Assembly (NCBI RefSeq): GCF_007421815.1 | Contig: NZ_VLNT01000018.1 | Location: forward strand, 1 to 46,710 | Source of the DNA: Aeromicrobium piscarium | GTDB lineage: Bacteria; Actinomycetota; Actinomycetes; Propionibacteriales; Nocardioidaceae | Length of the DNA: 46,710 bases | Direction of reading: 5' to 3' | In this document: positions 24,025-33,831 of the stretch, piece after piece | Numbering within the stretch: position 1 is the first letter of the stretch | How the letters are laid out: each line of letters opens with the position of its first letter | Notes under the pieces: model-generated | The model's database searches: none | Told to the model about the DNA's origin: nothing | The model's input: the letters and a program-made list of their open reading frames with translations, nothing else | Made by a program: the position numbers and the translations under genes

Positions 24025-24672
24025 ATGTCCGAAGAACGCCAGGAGGCCACGGAACCCCGCGGTGTCGAGCCGCCCCGGTGGGCGCGGCGGGCGGTCGTGA
24101 TCGTGGTCGCCGTGCTGTTGGTTCTGGCCGCGTACGCTCTCGCGGCAGCCTTCTTTCCCCGCTGGTGGGGGGAGCGCATCGGCGCCTTGGTCGGCGGTTC
24201 GACGCCGACCGGGGTTCTCTGGGGGCTGTTGATCGGCGCCGTCTTCGCGGCTCTGCCGGTGTTCGTGCTGGCCTTCGTGCTGAGGCCGCGGTGGAAGGTC
24301 CGGGCTGCTCTGGTGCTGCTCGCGGTCCTGCTGGCGGTGCCCAATCTGCTGACGTTGTCGGTCGTGCTCGGTGGGAACGACGCCGCGAGTGACGGACGCG
24401 ATATCTGGTCGCGCGAGGCGCCCGGCTTCGTGACCGGGACCTGGATCGGCGCGGCAGCGGGGGCGCTCGCCGCGGTCCTGTTGATTCTGGCCCGCTGGTC
24501 GGCCGTCCGGAGGAGGCGGCAGCTCGGTGTCCTGCGCCGCGACCTGGAGGTCAGCTCCGAGTCGGACCGGCTCCATCGCGAGGAGGCCGATCGGCTGCGG
24601 CGCACGGCAGAGGAGCGCGAGGAGGCCGAGCGCCGTCGAGACGAGCCGCCCGACCTCGCAGAGAACCGTTGA
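24025..24672 (+). CDS. Membrane protein with C-terminal charged coiled coil
   Basis: A 215-residue protein with four spans (about residues 22-45, 61-85, 90-110 and 133-157). A highly charged helix follows (RRDLEVSSESDRLHREEADRLRRTAEEREEAERRRDE) with coiled-coil character. I do not recognise the family. ATG 24025 is chosen over ATG 23980, since the added 15 residues look non-coding. It is divergent from the antiporter operon. Confidence 0.65.
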   Translation: MSEERQEATEPRGVEPPRWARRAVVIVVAVLLVLAAYALAAAFFPRWWGERIGALVGGSTPTGVLWGLLIGAVFAALPVFVLAFVLRPRWKVRAALVLLAVLLAVPNLLTLSVVLGGNDAASDGRDIWSREAPGFVTGTWIGAAAGALAAVLLILARWSAVRRRRQLGVLRRDLEVSSESDRLHREEADRLRRTAEEREEAERRRDEPPDLAENR

Positions 24673-24846
24673 CCGCGGTGTCGCTCGCTGCCACGGGCTG
24701 ACACCCATGCCGTCCTCTTGCGTCGATCCCCGGCCGGGTTCACGGGGAAGACGGCGATTCTTCGGGACGGCTGGCGTTCGAGCATACGCATCACGGAGGT
24801 CTCGCTCATCTAGGATGATTCCAACCAGACCGAGTCGGGAGTGACG

Positions 24847-25830
24847 ATGACGGTGCACGAGGACCAGACGGCGGACTCCGAAGGACCCGCTGCCGATGAC
24901 GTGCTGGTCGTCGACGGTCTGTCGCGACGTTTCGGCGATCTGATGGCCGTGGACGAGGTGAGCTTCCGCATCGCTCCGGGTGAGACCTATGGTCTGCTGG
25001 GGCCCAACGGAGCCGGCAAGACCACCACGATCTCGATGGTCGCCGGACTGATCCGCGCGGACGCGGGCACGGTGCGAGTGGCCGGTCAGCCGATGTCCCC
25101 TTCGCACCCCCAGCCCAAGCGTCACATCGGTCTGGTGCCGCAGGACCTGGCGATCTATCCGGAGTTGTCCGCTCGGGAGAATCTCGTCTTCTTCGGCCGG
25201 CTGCAGGGGATGGGTGGCGCCGATCTCAAGGGCCGTGTCCAGGAGGTCCTGGACCTGATCGGCTTGGCCGACCGGGCGAAGGACAAGAGCAAGAACTTCT
25301 CCGGCGGCATGAAGCGGCGCTTGAACATCGGCATCGGGCTGCTGCACGAGCCGCATCTGCTGATCCTCGACGAGCCGACGGTGGGCGTCGACCCGCAGTC
25401 CCGCAATTCCATCCTGGAATCGGTGGAACGGTTGTCTACCGCTGGAATGGCCGTGCTGTACACCACCCACTACATGGAGGAGGCCGAGCGTCTCTGCGAC
25501 CGGATCGGCATCATCGACACCGGCCGGATCCAGGCCGAGGGCACGCGTGACGAGCTCATCCGGCTCACCGGGGGTGTGGACCAGATCCGCTTGGCCGGCA
25601 CCGGTGACCTCCCGCAGGCGATCGAGAGCCTCCGGCAGCTGTCCGCGGTCGAGCAGGTCGACCACGACGGTCTCGCGCTGCGGCTGACGGTCCACGATGC
25701 GCCCACCGCCGTCGCCGAGATCGTCACACGAGCCACCGGCGCCGGGATGTCACTGGCCGATGTGGAGATCACCCGACCGGATCTGGAATCGGTGTTCCTC
25801 CAGTTGACCGGCAAGGCCTTGAGGGACTGA
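24847..25830 (+). CDS. ABC-2 exporter ATPase (DrrA/CcmA type)
   Basis: A 327-residue ATPase of a drug- or lipid-exporting ABC-2 system. Walker A is GPNGAGKTT at about residues 52-60, then SGGMKRRLNIGIGLLHEPHLLILDEPTVGVDPQSR (signature, Walker B and D-loop) and the switch TTHYMEEAE. The C-terminal 80 residues are the usual regulatory tail. ATG 24847 has GGGAG 5 nt upstream; GTG 24841 is an alternative. TAGGAT (24811-24816) may be the -10 box. Two permease genes follow with gaps of 3 and -4 nt. Confidence 0.93.
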   Translation: MTVHEDQTADSEGPAADDVLVVDGLSRRFGDLMAVDEVSFRIAPGETYGLLGPNGAGKTTTISMVAGLIRADAGTVRVAGQPMSPSHPQPKRHIGLVPQDLAIYPELSARENLVFFGRLQGMGGADLKGRVQEVLDLIGLADRAKDKSKNFSGGMKRRLNIGIGLLHEPHLLILDEPTVGVDPQSRNSILESVERLSTAGMAVLYTTHYMEEAERLCDRIGIIDTGRIQAEGTRDELIRLTGGVDQIRLAGTGDLPQAIESLRQLSAVEQVDHDGLALRLTVHDAPTAVAEIVTRATGAGMSLADVEITRPDLESVFLQLTGKALRD

Positions 25831-25833
25831 CCT

Positions 25834-27003
25834 ATGGGCCGCATCTGGACGATGACCGCCGCAGACCTCAAACAGCGCATCCGCGACCGGTCGGTCATCA
25901 TCTTCGCGATCGTCGTCCCGCTCGCGCTCATGGGGATCCTGAACCTGATCATCGGAGGGGCCGAGGAGGGCACCGAACTGGGCGACATGACGGTGGCCGC
26001 CTCGGTTCCCCAGGGCGATGCCTCCGCCGACGCCATCGTCAGCGCGCTCGAGGGTATCGACGGGCTGTCGATCACGGTGGACCAGGTCGACGAGGATCGG
26101 GCTCGCGCCGAGGCTCGCGACGGGACCGCCACCATCGGATTGCTGATACCCGAGGGCTTCGGCGAAGGCCTGAGCAGCGGAGACGGGCGCGATATCACCA
26201 TCATCGAGGGTGACGGTGCCGGGCTGGAGGGTCAGGTCCTGACCTCGGTGCTCACCGGCATCGTCGACCGGTTCGGGGCCGCGACGGTCGCGACACAGGC
26301 GGCCGGCGCGCTCGGTGTGCCTCCGACGGATCTGGAGGCCATCGCGCAGGACGTGGCCACCGCCGAGCCGTCGATCTCCCTGGTCGACGGGCAGGCCTCC
26401 GACGAGCAGTTGAGCGATTCCGGGGCGCTGGTCGCCGGTCAGGCCGGGCTGTTCCTGCTCTTCACGGTCGGCTTCGGCGTGCTCTCCCTGAACGCCGAGC
26501 GGGACCAAGGAACCCTCCCGCGCCTGTTGTCGATGCCGATGCGCCCGAGCGCTGTGCTCATCTCGAAGGGGTTGGTCAGTTTCCTGCTCGGCATCGTGGC
26601 CACGACGATCCTGCTGGTGGTGGGCGGCCTCATGTTCGGTGTCGATTTCGGCTCGCTGCCGGCGGTGGGCCTGCTGGTCCTGTCGGTCGTGACAGCGGCG
26701 ACCTCGTTGATGTTCGTCATCGCGCGCGTGGCCAAGACCGCCGAGCAGGCCAATATCGCGCAGTCGATCATCGCGGTGACCCTGGGCGTCGCGGGTGGGG
26801 CGTTCTTCCCGCTGGCCGCGTCGGGCCTGCTCGCCAGGCTCTTGGACCTGAATCCGATCGCCGCCTTCGTCCGTGGTCTGGGGATCACCTCCGGGGGCGG
26901 CGGTGTGTCCGACATCGTCGGACCGGTGCTCATCATGCTCGGCTTCGCCGTCGTGGTCGGTGCGATCTCTCGCCTGGTGCCCGACCGTGGGACGTCCCTG
27001 TGA
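25834..27003 (+). CDS. ABC-2 exporter permease 1
   Basis: A 389-residue ABC-2 permease (ABC2_membrane_3 type). It has one N-terminal span (VIIFAIVVPLALMGILNLII), a large extracytoplasmic domain of about 180 residues, and five clustered C-terminal spans with ERDQGTLPRLLSMPMRP as the conserved coupling loop. It starts 3 nt after the ATPase stop. Substrate unknown. Confidence 0.9.
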   Translation: MGRIWTMTAADLKQRIRDRSVIIFAIVVPLALMGILNLIIGGAEEGTELGDMTVAASVPQGDASADAIVSALEGIDGLSITVDQVDEDRARAEARDGTATIGLLIPEGFGEGLSSGDGRDITIIEGDGAGLEGQVLTSVLTGIVDRFGAATVATQAAGALGVPPTDLEAIAQDVATAEPSISLVDGQASDEQLSDSGALVAGQAGLFLLFTVGFGVLSLNAERDQGTLPRLLSMPMRPSAVLISKGLVSFLLGIVATTILLVVGGLMFGVDFGSLPAVGLLVLSVVTAATSLMFVIARVAKTAEQANIAQSIIAVTLGVAGGAFFPLAASGLLARLLDLNPIAAFVRGLGITSGGGGVSDIVGPVLIMLGFAVVVGAISRLVPDRGTSL

Positions 27004-28163
27004 GGGCAGTGGCAGCCGTCGCGTGGGCGGAGTTGCTGCGCTTCCTGCGCGACAAGTCGAATATCTTCTTCGTCTTCGTGTTCCCGATGCTGCTGGTGTT
27101 CGTGCTGGGCTCGACCTTCGGCGGCGGTGGCACCCAAGGCGGCGTGCAGGTCGTGGGCGAGAGCGGGGCGCTGCGCGATGCCGTGGTCGCTCAGCTGGAG
27201 TCACAGGATCTGTCCGTCCGTGTCGCGGATGAGGACGAGGCGCTCGAACAGGTGTCACGAGGCCGGGCCGCCGCCGGGCTGATCCTTCCCGATGGCGCGG
27301 AGGATGCCTACGCGCGTGGCGACCGCATCGAGTTGGAGGTCGTGCCCGCGGCGGGAGCGGCGGGGATGGCCATGCGACAACAGGTGGCCACGGCGGTCGA
27401 GACGCTCCAACTGGATCGCGCCGAGCTCGATGCGCTCACGCAGCGTGGCATCGAGGCACCCGCGGCGGAGTCAGCCCTCGATGCCGCGAAGGAGCGGGTG
27501 ACGCCACCTGGGGTCACGGTCCGCGATGTCGACGACGTCGCACAGGCCTTCTCCGGCGTCGGCCAGTTCGAGGTGGGCGCCACCTCGCAGCTGCTGCTGT
27601 TCGTCTTCCTGACCTCGCTGGCAGGGTCGGCGACCCTGATCCAGGCCCGGCGAGAGGGGGTGATCGCCCGATCGCTCTCGGCGCCGGTGCGATCGGGGCA
27701 GGTGCTGATGGGCCAGTCGACCGGACGATTCGCCATCGCGATGTTCCAGGGCCTGTACATCATGGTCGCCACCGCGCTGATCTTCGATGTCGACTGGGGC
27801 GATCCGCTGCTGGCCGTCCTCATCCTGGCGTGTTTCGGTGCGGTGGCGGCGGGAGCGGCCATGCTGCTCGGCTCGCTCGTCGACAATGAGGCGGCCGCGA
27901 GCGGGATCGGCGTCGGGTTGGGCCTGGTGCTGGCCGGTCTCGGCGGCGGCATGGCCCCGTTGGAGATCTTCTCCGACACCCTCCGCAGGATCGCCCACAT
28001 CACCCCGCATGCCTGGGCCTACGACGCCTTCGCCGATATCCAGCGTCATGACGGCGGGCTGATCGATATCCTGCCGCAGCTGGGTGTGCTCGTGGCAATG
28101 GCCGCGGTGGTCCTCGCCGCCGGCACCTGGAGCCTGCGCCGCAGCGTCGAACGCTCCCTCTGA
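27000..28163 (+). CDS. ABC-2 exporter permease 2
   Basis: A 387-residue permease with the same layout as its neighbour: span 1 at NIFFVFVFPMLLVFVLGSTFG, an extracytoplasmic domain, the coupling loop ARREGVIARSLSAPVRSGQVL, and C-terminal spans. GTG 27000 overlaps the previous stop as GTGA. The two permeases probably form a heterodimer. Confidence 0.9.
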   Translation: MRAVAAVAWAELLRFLRDKSNIFFVFVFPMLLVFVLGSTFGGGGTQGGVQVVGESGALRDAVVAQLESQDLSVRVADEDEALEQVSRGRAAAGLILPDGAEDAYARGDRIELEVVPAAGAAGMAMRQQVATAVETLQLDRAELDALTQRGIEAPAAESALDAAKERVTPPGVTVRDVDDVAQAFSGVGQFEVGATSQLLLFVFLTSLAGSATLIQARREGVIARSLSAPVRSGQVLMGQSTGRFAIAMFQGLYIMVATALIFDVDWGDPLLAVLILACFGAVAAGAAMLLGSLVDNEAAASGIGVGLGLVLAGLGGGMAPLEIFSDTLRRIAHITPHAWAYDAFADIQRHDGGLIDILPQLGVLVAMAAVVLAAGTWSLRRSVERSL

Positions 28164-28309
28164 GCACTCGCTGCCCGGTCCACCCCGCGACCCCTGTCGT
28201 TAGGCTTGCGGCAGAGTGTGGCCAACGGGGCGGTAAGGCGTACATCGGTTCCGCCCACGGGTGGGAAGAAGGCCGTGAAGTAGACCCGGAGTATGCGCCA
28301 CCTCGCCCT

Positions 28310-28333
28310 CCTCCCGGCCGGTGCGCCGGGAGG
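28310..28333. terminator. Hairpin between the ABC-2 operon and ppk
   Basis: CCTCCCGG (28310-28317) pairs with CCGGGAGG (28326-28333). It lies 6 nt from the ppk stop codon and downstream of the convergent exporter operon. Confidence 0.55.
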
Positions 28334-28338
28334 CGTCC

Positions 28339-30465
28339 TCAGTCGCGGCGGGAACGGCGAGACCGGGCCTGGTCGATGAGGCTCGCCTGGATGTCCTGGT
28401 CGCCGTAGCGAGTCCACGCCCCCTCGGAGTCCAGATGCCAGGACATCGTCTCGGGGGAGGCCATCGTCGCGAGCAGCTCCGAGAGCTGGTCGACGTGCTG
28501 CTGCGAGGGCACCCGGACGAGCACCTCGACGCGGCGATCGAGGTTGCGGTGCATCAGATCGGCCGAGCCGATCCACACCTCCGGCTCGCCGCCGCCGGCG
28601 AACCAGAACACCCGGCTGTGCTCGAGGAACCGACCGAGCACGCTGTGCACTCGGATGTTCTCACTCAGTCCCGGAACTCCGGGGCGCAGGGCGCATATGC
28701 CGCGCACGATGAGATCGATGCGCACGCCGGCGCGCGATGCCTCGTACAGGGCGTCGATCATCTCCTCGTCGACGAGCGCGTTGACCTTGATCCGGATCGT
28801 CCCCTCGCGTCCGGCGCGCGCGTGGGCCGACTCGCGGCCGATGCGCCCGAGCAGACCGGCTCGGACATCGTGCGGGGCGACGAGCAGGGTGTCGTAGTCG
28901 GTGTTCTGGGCGAAGCCGGACAGGTTGTTGAACAGCTCGGTGAGGTCGTGGGTGACACCGGCATCCGAGGTCAGCAGTCCGAGGTCCTCGTACTGGCGAG
29001 CGGTCTTGGGGTTGTAGTTGCCGGTGCCGATGTGGGCGTAGCGACGCAACCCGTCGGGCTCGTCGCGGATGACCAGCGCCAGCTTGCAGTGGGTCTTCAG
29101 GCCAACGAGACCGTAGACGACGTGGCAGCCCGCGCGCTCGAGCTTGCGTGCCCAGCGGATATTGGCCTGCTCGTCGAAACGTGCCTTGATCTCCACCAGG
29201 ACCAGCACCTGCTTGCCGGCGCGGGCGGCGTCGATGAGCGCGTCGATGATCGGGGAGTCTCCCGAGGTGCGGTAGAGGGTCTGCTTGATCGCCAGCACAT
29301 CGGGGTCGGCGGCTGCCTGCTCGATGAAGCGCTGCACGCTCGTCGCGAAGGAGTCGTAGGGATGGTGGACGAGGACGTCGCGCTTGCGGAGTGCCCCGAA
29401 CAGGTCGGCCGGACTGGCGGTCTCGACCTCGGCGAGATGCTGATGGGTGCCGGGGACGAAGGGCGGATACTGCAGCTCCGGTCGATCGAGGTCGGCGATC
29501 TGGTTGAGAGAGCGCAGGTCCAGCGGCCCGGGTAGTCGGAACACCTCCTCCTCGGTGATGCGCAGTTCCGTCACCAGCAGGGACAGGACGTCGTCGGTGA
29601 TCGTGTCCTCGACCTCGAGCCGCACCGGCGGGCCGAAGCGCCGCCGCAGCAGCTCCTGTTCGAGTGCCTTGAGCAGATTCTCGGCGTCGTCCTCTTCGAC
29701 CTCGAGGTCCTCATTGCGCGTCACACGGAACATGTGGTGCGCCACCGGCTCCATGCCCGGGAACAACATGTCGAGGTGGGCCGCGATGACCTCCTCGAGC
29801 GGCACATACCGGCCATCGGACGCGGGCACCCAGCGGTCGATGATCGGCGGCACCTTGACCCGGGCGAAGTGCTCCTTGCCGGTCGCCGGGTTGCGCATGA
29901 GCAGGGCGAGATTGAGCGACAGGCCGGAGATATAGGGGAACGGGTGCGCCGGGTCGACCGCGAGCGGGGTCAGGATCGGGAAGACACGCTCGCGGTAGAA
30001 CTCGCCGAGCCGCTCGCGCTCGTCGGCATCGAGATCGGCCCAGGTGACGAGTCCGATGCCCTCGGCCGCGAGCGCGGGCACGAGCGAGGAGGTGAACAGC
30101 TCGGCCTGACGCACCATGAGGGCGTTGCTCTCGCGCAGGCTCTCGGTGAGGACGTGGCGTGGTTTGAGCCCGCTCGCCGAGGGCACGGCGACGCCGGCCG
30201 CGATGCGACGCTTGAGTCCGGCGACGCGGACCATGAAGAACTCGTCGAGGTTGCTGTTGAAGATCGCGGTGAAGCGCACTCGTTCGAGCAGTGGGAGGCT
30301 GGTGTCCTCCGCGAGCTCGAGGACCCGCGCGTTGAAGGCGATCCACGACAGCTCGCGATCGAGGAAGCGATCGTCGGGCAGGGTGCCCTCGTGCGGGTCA
30401 TAGGGCGGATCCACGTCGAACTCGTCAGGCGACGTCGCGGCTTCGATCAGGTCCGAACTCTCCAC
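28339..30465 (-). CDS. ppk: Polyphosphate kinase 1
   Basis: A 708-residue PPK1 that reversibly polymerises ATP gamma-phosphate into polyphosphate. The N-terminal domain is [20 protein letters not shown] and [17 protein letters not shown]; the catalytic C-terminal domains include [36 protein letters not shown] and [22 protein letters not shown], whose His is the phosphorylated residue. Length agrees with the family. The start is GTG 30465. It ends against a hairpin shared with the ABC-2 operon. Confidence 0.96.
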   Translation of the reverse strand: MESSDLIEAATSPDEFDVDPPYDPHEGTLPDDRFLDRELSWIAFNARVLELAEDTSLPLLERVRFTAIFNSNLDEFFMVRVAGLKRRIAAGVAVPSASGLKPRHVLTESLRESNALMVRQAELFTSSLVPALAAEGIGLVTWADLDADERERLGEFYRERVFPILTPLAVDPAHPFPYISGLSLNLALLMRNPATGKEHFARVKVPPIIDRWVPASDGRYVPLEEVIAAHLDMLFPGMEPVAHHMFRVTRNEDLEVEEDDAENLLKALEQELLRRRFGPPVRLEVEDTITDDVLSLLVTELRITEEEVFRLPGPLDLRSLNQIADLDRPELQYPPFVPGTHQHLAEVETASPADLFGALRKRDVLVHHPYDSFATSVQRFIEQAAADPDVLAIKQTLYRTSGDSPIIDALIDAARAGKQVLVLVEIKARFDEQANIRWARKLERAGCHVVYGLVGLKTHCKLALVIRDEPDGLRRYAHIGTGNYNPKTARQYEDLGLLTSDAGVTHDLTELFNNLSGFAQNTDYDTLLVAPHDVRAGLLGRIGRESAHARAGREGTIRIKVNALVDEEMIDALYEASRAGVRIDLIVRGICALRPGVPGLSENIRVHSVLGRFLEHSRVFWFAGGGEPEVWIGSADLMHRNLDRRVEVLVRVPSQQHVDQLSELLATMASPETMSWHLDSEGAWTRYGDQDIQASLIDQARSRRSRRD

Positions 30466-30522
30466 GAGTTCACGATGACACGAAAACGTGAACGGTGCGT
30501 GAACACCTGTTCCGCGGGTGGC

Positions 30523-31320
30523 TCACGAGGTCCAGAGGACATCGCGCGCATGCTCGGCGAAACCGAGCCTGCGGTAGACGGCGAGGGCGGGTGCGTTGTC
30601 GCCCTCGACATAGAGGTCGACGGTCCGGAGGCCGGAGTCCCACAGGTGGCGCAGGCCGCGTGCGGTGAGAGCGGTGCCCAGGCCGCCGCCGTGCGCGTCG
30701 GGATCGACGCCGACGACGTAGACCTCGCCGACACCGCCCTCCACCTTCGTCCAGTGGAAGCCGACGACGTGGCTCTCCCGCTCGGCGACGAAGAGACCGG
30801 CCGGATCGAACCACGGCTGAGAGCGGCGCCGATCGAAGTCGGCGCGGTCCATCGCCCCCTGCTCCGGATGCGAGGCGAAGGCGCGCCCGTTGATCGCGAC
30901 GATCGCATCGGCATCCGACTCGTCGAAGGAGCGCAGGGTGACGCCCTCGGGCTCGGGAACCTCGGGGGCTGTGGTCATCGACAGCCGTAGGACGAGCAGC
31001 GTGCGGGCCTCGCGCAAGCCGCTCGAGGCCGCCAGGGCGCGGGCTGCCGGCAGGTCGCCGTGGGACCAGAACGCCTCCTCGCCGCCGGCGAGCAAACGGT
31101 CGAGCAGGGCCCTGCCTCGACCCTGGCGGCGATGGTCGGGGTGCACGGCGAGCTCGACGGGAGCGTCGCCGCTGGCGAGCGCCGCGGCGTGGTCCTCTTC
31201 GTGGAACACCCGCCACGGACCTTCGTTCTCCACGGCGATGGTGGTGGCCTCGTTGAACGGCGCGACTCCGTCGGCCGCGCGCGCTGCCTCGGCGAGGTCG
31301 ATGATGCTCTGAGCGCTCAT
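30523..31320 (-). CDS. mshD: Mycothiol synthase
   Basis: A 265-residue protein with tandem GNAT domains. The N-terminal one has VHPDHRRQGRGRALLD. The catalytic C-terminal one has GRAFASHPEQGAMD, VGFHWTKVE, VYVVGVDPDAHGGGLGTALT and YVEGDNAPALAVYRRLGF, the MshD signature. It transfers acetyl from acetyl-CoA to Cys-GlcN-Ins, the last step of mycothiol synthesis. It is somewhat shorter than the roughly 300-315-residue family norm. TAGGCT lies 6 nt before ATG 31320, so the transcript is probably leaderless. Confidence 0.93.
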   Translation of the reverse strand: MSAQSIIDLAEAARAADGVAPFNEATTIAVENEGPWRVFHEEDHAAALASGDAPVELAVHPDHRRQGRGRALLDRLLAGGEEAFWSHGDLPAARALAASSGLREARTLLVLRLSMTTAPEVPEPEGVTLRSFDESDADAIVAINGRAFASHPEQGAMDRADFDRRRSQPWFDPAGLFVAERESHVVGFHWTKVEGGVGEVYVVGVDPDAHGGGLGTALTARGLRHLWDSGLRTVDLYVEGDNAPALAVYRRLGFAEHARDVLWTS

Positions 31321-31339
31321 ATCGCGAGCCTACCGATCC

Positions 31340-31485
31340 GTGGGCGGTGAGTTGTCCCGCTCTCGCTCGCGTGGGCGGTGGGTTGCGCACGTCTCGAGGG
31401 GGTTGAGAGGTGCCTAACCCACCGCTCCTCGCGGCGGTGGGTCCTGCACCTTTCCTGCGTGGTGAGAGGTGCGTAACTCACCGCC
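31340..31485. repeat. GGCGGTGA-family inverted repeat cluster, five modules
   Basis: Forward modules at about 31340-31360, 31371-31395 and 31433-31450 (GGGCGGTGRGTTG... or GGCGGTGGGTC...) alternate with reverse modules at 31405-31425 (GAGAGGTGCCTAACCCACCGC) and 31461-31485 (GAGAGGTGCGTAACTCACCGCC). Several alternative hairpins are possible. It fills the gap between the co-directional accDA and mshD genes. Confidence 0.72.
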
Positions 31486-31493
31486 TCGGGGCC

Positions 31494-32912
31494 TCAGGAA
31501 AGCTCGCGCAGCTGAGCCCCGACCTCGGCGGCGACGGCCCGGGCGAGGGACTCGGCATCGTCCTCATCGTCCTCGGGGATGATCCGGTGCACGGTGCCGG
31601 ACTCGCGCAGGTCGAACGCGCCGATGCGCTGAGCGCGGGCAAGCTCCTCGGCATGATCGATATCGCCGTGCACGATCGCGCTGGCGCCCTCCGGGGGCAG
31701 GGGCGAGAGCCACGCGTTCTGTGTGGCGATGACGCGTGCGGCGGGGAGCAGTGCGAGTGCGCCTCCACCGCACCCCTGGCCGAGGAGCACCGAGACCGAG
31801 GGCACGCGGATGGTGGACAACTGGCTGATGCAGCGGGCGATCTCACCGGCGATCGCGCCCTCCTCCGCCTGCGGCGAGAGCTCGGCGCCGGGGGTGTCGA
31901 TGAAGGACACGAGGGGCAGGCCGAGCTCATTGGCGAGACGGATTCCTCGACGGGCCTCGCGCAGCGCCGCGGGGCCCATGGGCTTGATGCGGCTCTGGGT
32001 GGTGCGGTCCTGGCCGACGACGACACACGGCACGCCGTCGAGCCTGGCGAGAGCGACGATCATCGCGGAGTCCCGTTCGCCCTTCTCGGTTCCCTGTAGA
32101 CGCAGTGTCGCGTCGCTTCCGTAGCGGAGCACCTCGCGGACCCCCGCTCGTTGGGCGCGCCGTGTCAGCTGCACCGACTCCCAGGTGTCGTGTCGCGTGG
32201 TCGTCTGCTCGCTGCGGCGGTGGCGCCTCGACGGCTCGGCGGGGTCCACGAGCACCGACAGGGCGGTGTCGACCATCGAGGGCAGCTCCTCGGGGAAGAC
32301 CACCGCGTCGATGATGCCGCGGTGGGCGAGGTTGTCGGAGGTCTGCACGCCCGGCGGGAACGGAGCTCCGTTCAACAGCTCGTAGACCTTGGGTCCGAGG
32401 AAGCCGACGAGGGCACCCGGCTCGGCGATCGTGATGTGTCCCAGCGACCCCCAGGAGGCGAAGACACCGCCGGTGGTGGGGTGGCGCAGGTACACCAGAT
32501 AGGGGAGGCCCGCGGCCTTGTGGTCCATGAGCGCACGGGAGATGTCGACCATCGTCACGAAGGCCGGAGTGCCCTCCTGCATCCGGGTTCCGCCGGAGGC
32601 GGTCGTCGCGAGGACGGGGAGCCCTTCGGCGGTGGCCCGGCGCACGGCCGAGACGATGCGACGGGCGGAGGCCTGGCCGATGGAGCCGGCGAGGAAGCCG
32701 AATTCGTTGACGAGGACGGCCACCGACCGGCCCTTGACCGTCGCGCGGCCGGTGACGATCGACTCGTCGGTCCCGGCGCGTTCGGCTGCGGCACGCAGTT
32801 CGGTCCGGTACGGCTCGCGATGCCCGCTGATGTCGATCGGCTCGTCCCAGGACGTGTAGGAGCCCTCGTCGAGGACGAGATCGATCAGCTCGCGTGCATT
32901 CAGGCGTCCCAC
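31494..32912 (-). CDS. Acyl-CoA carboxylase carboxyltransferase, fused beta-alpha
   Basis: A 472-residue fusion of AccD-like (about residues 1-230) and AccA-like (230-472) carboxyltransferase domains. Landmarks are TTASGGTRMQEGTPAFVTM and PTTGGVFASWGSLGHI in the beta half, and SFIDTPGAELSPQAEEGAIAGEIARCI and GQGCGGGALALLPA in the alpha half. It transfers carboxyl from carboxybiotin to acetyl-CoA or a related acyl-CoA. The N-terminal zinc ribbon of E. coli AccD is absent. The start is GTG 32912, with TAGAGT ending 7 nt upstream. The biotin subunit is not in the window. Confidence 0.9.
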   Translation of the reverse strand: MGRLNARELIDLVLDEGSYTSWDEPIDISGHREPYRTELRAAAERAGTDESIVTGRATVKGRSVAVLVNEFGFLAGSIGQASARRIVSAVRRATAEGLPVLATTASGGTRMQEGTPAFVTMVDISRALMDHKAAGLPYLVYLRHPTTGGVFASWGSLGHITIAEPGALVGFLGPKVYELLNGAPFPPGVQTSDNLAHRGIIDAVVFPEELPSMVDTALSVLVDPAEPSRRHRRSEQTTTRHDTWESVQLTRRAQRAGVREVLRYGSDATLRLQGTEKGERDSAMIVALARLDGVPCVVVGQDRTTQSRIKPMGPAALREARRGIRLANELGLPLVSFIDTPGAELSPQAEEGAIAGEIARCISQLSTIRVPSVSVLLGQGCGGGALALLPAARVIATQNAWLSPLPPEGASAIVHGDIDHAEELARAQRIGAFDLRESGTVHRIIPEDDEDDAESLARAVAAEVGAQLRELS

Positions 32913-32957
32913 GCCCGCGACTCTAGTGCTTGTGCGCCGCGCGTGGGCGGCGATGCC

Positions 32958-33674
32958 CTAGGCCGAGGTGTCGGCGGTGTCGCGCGAGGCCTCGCGCTTG
33001 GCGGCCACGAAGCGGTACCCGACGTTGCGGACGGTGCCGATCAGGGTCTCGTGGTCGGCACCGAGCTTGGCGCGCAGCCGGCGGACATGAACGTCGACGG
33101 TGCGCGTGCCGCCGAAGTAGTCGTAGCCCCAGACCTCCTGCAACAGCTGCTGGCGGGTGAAGACCCGGCCGGGGTGCTGGGCCAGGAACTTGAGCAGCTC
33201 GAACTCCTTGAAGGTGAGGTCGAGGGAGCGGTTCTCCAGCTTGGCGGTGTAGGTGACATCGTCGACCACCAGTCCGCCCGAGGTGATGACGTGGGCATCG
33301 TCATCGCCGGTGGTCTTGGCCTGCTGCAGGCGACCGATGGCCAGCCGCAGCCGCGCCTCGAGCTCGGCGGGCCCCGCGGTGGTCAAGATGACATCGTCCA
33401 TGCCCCAGTCGGCGGCGGCTACGGCGAGTCCGCCCTCGGTGAGGACGAGAAGGAGAGGGCAGTCGATGCCCGTGGTGCGAAGTACGCGGGTCAGGGAGCG
33501 GACCTGGGCGAGGTCGAGGCGGCCGTCGACGAGCACGGCATCGGCCTGCGGAGCGTCGATGAGGGCGCTCGCCTCAGCGGGCAGGATCTTCACGTGGTGC
33601 GGCAACAGAGCCAGCGCGGGCAGCACCTCCACCGATGACTGGGTGCTCCTGGTGAGCAGAATCAGGTGGGACAT
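32958..33674 (-). CDS. glnR: GlnR nitrogen response regulator
   Basis: A 238-residue OmpR-type regulator. The receiver has [20 protein letters not shown] and ADAVLVD, with Asp50 in the phospho-site position. The winged helix has [55 protein letters not shown], close to mycobacterial GlnR as I recall it. No sensor kinase gene is adjacent, as usual for GlnR. It controls nitrogen assimilation genes. ATG 33674 has GGGAGG 9 nt upstream. The leader carries a 30-bp palindrome. Confidence 0.93.
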   Translation of the reverse strand: MSHLILLTRSTQSSVEVLPALALLPHHVKILPAEASALIDAPQADAVLVDGRLDLAQVRSLTRVLRTTGIDCPLLLVLTEGGLAVAAADWGMDDVILTTAGPAELEARLRLAIGRLQQAKTTGDDDAHVITSGGLVVDDVTYTAKLENRSLDLTFKEFELLKFLAQHPGRVFTRQQLLQEVWGYDYFGGTRTVDVHVRRLRAKLGADHETLIGTVRNVGYRFVAAKREASRDTADTSA

Positions 33675-33698
33675 ACGTGGAATCCTCCCGGTACACGT

Positions 33699-33728
33699 TG
33701 AGGCCATGGTGAATTCACCGTGGCCTCA
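33699..33728. promoter_or_regulatory. 30-bp palindrome in the glnR leader
   Basis: TGAGGCCATGGTGAA (33699-33713) and TTCACCGTGGCCTCA (33714-33728) match at 14 of 15 positions with no spacer. It begins 25 nt upstream of the glnR ATG and downstream of the probable -10 box, so it would be in the 5' UTR. It may be an operator or an RNA hairpin next to the ribosome site. Confidence 0.55.
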
Positions 33729-33739
33729 TTGCTGGGTCG

Positions 33740-33777
33740 ACTCTACTTCATGATTCAGTGATGTTTCTAGGTGTGAC
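33740..33777 (-). promoter_or_regulatory. Probable glnR promoter with GlnR-box-like half sites
   Basis: On the minus strand TAGAGT (33745-33740) is a candidate -10. Upstream are GTCAC (33777-33773), GAAAC (33767-33763) and GAATC (33756-33752), with spacings of 5 and 6 nt. These resemble the GTNAC-n6-GAAAC pattern known for GlnR, but the first gap is one short. Autoregulation is possible. Confidence 0.35.
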
Positions 33778-33831
33778 AGGTGGAATGAGAACTGAATCAC
33801 ATCTGTTTCGGTCGCGTTCTACCCTGATGAC

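Noticed and set aside
22295..25695. Very long open frames opposite the antiporter and exporter genes (for example 22295-23935 plus and 23917-25695 minus)
   Set aside because: They mirror real genes in high-GC DNA, have Arg/Gly/His-biased composition, no motifs, and no ribosome sites; the opposite-strand proteins are clear family members.
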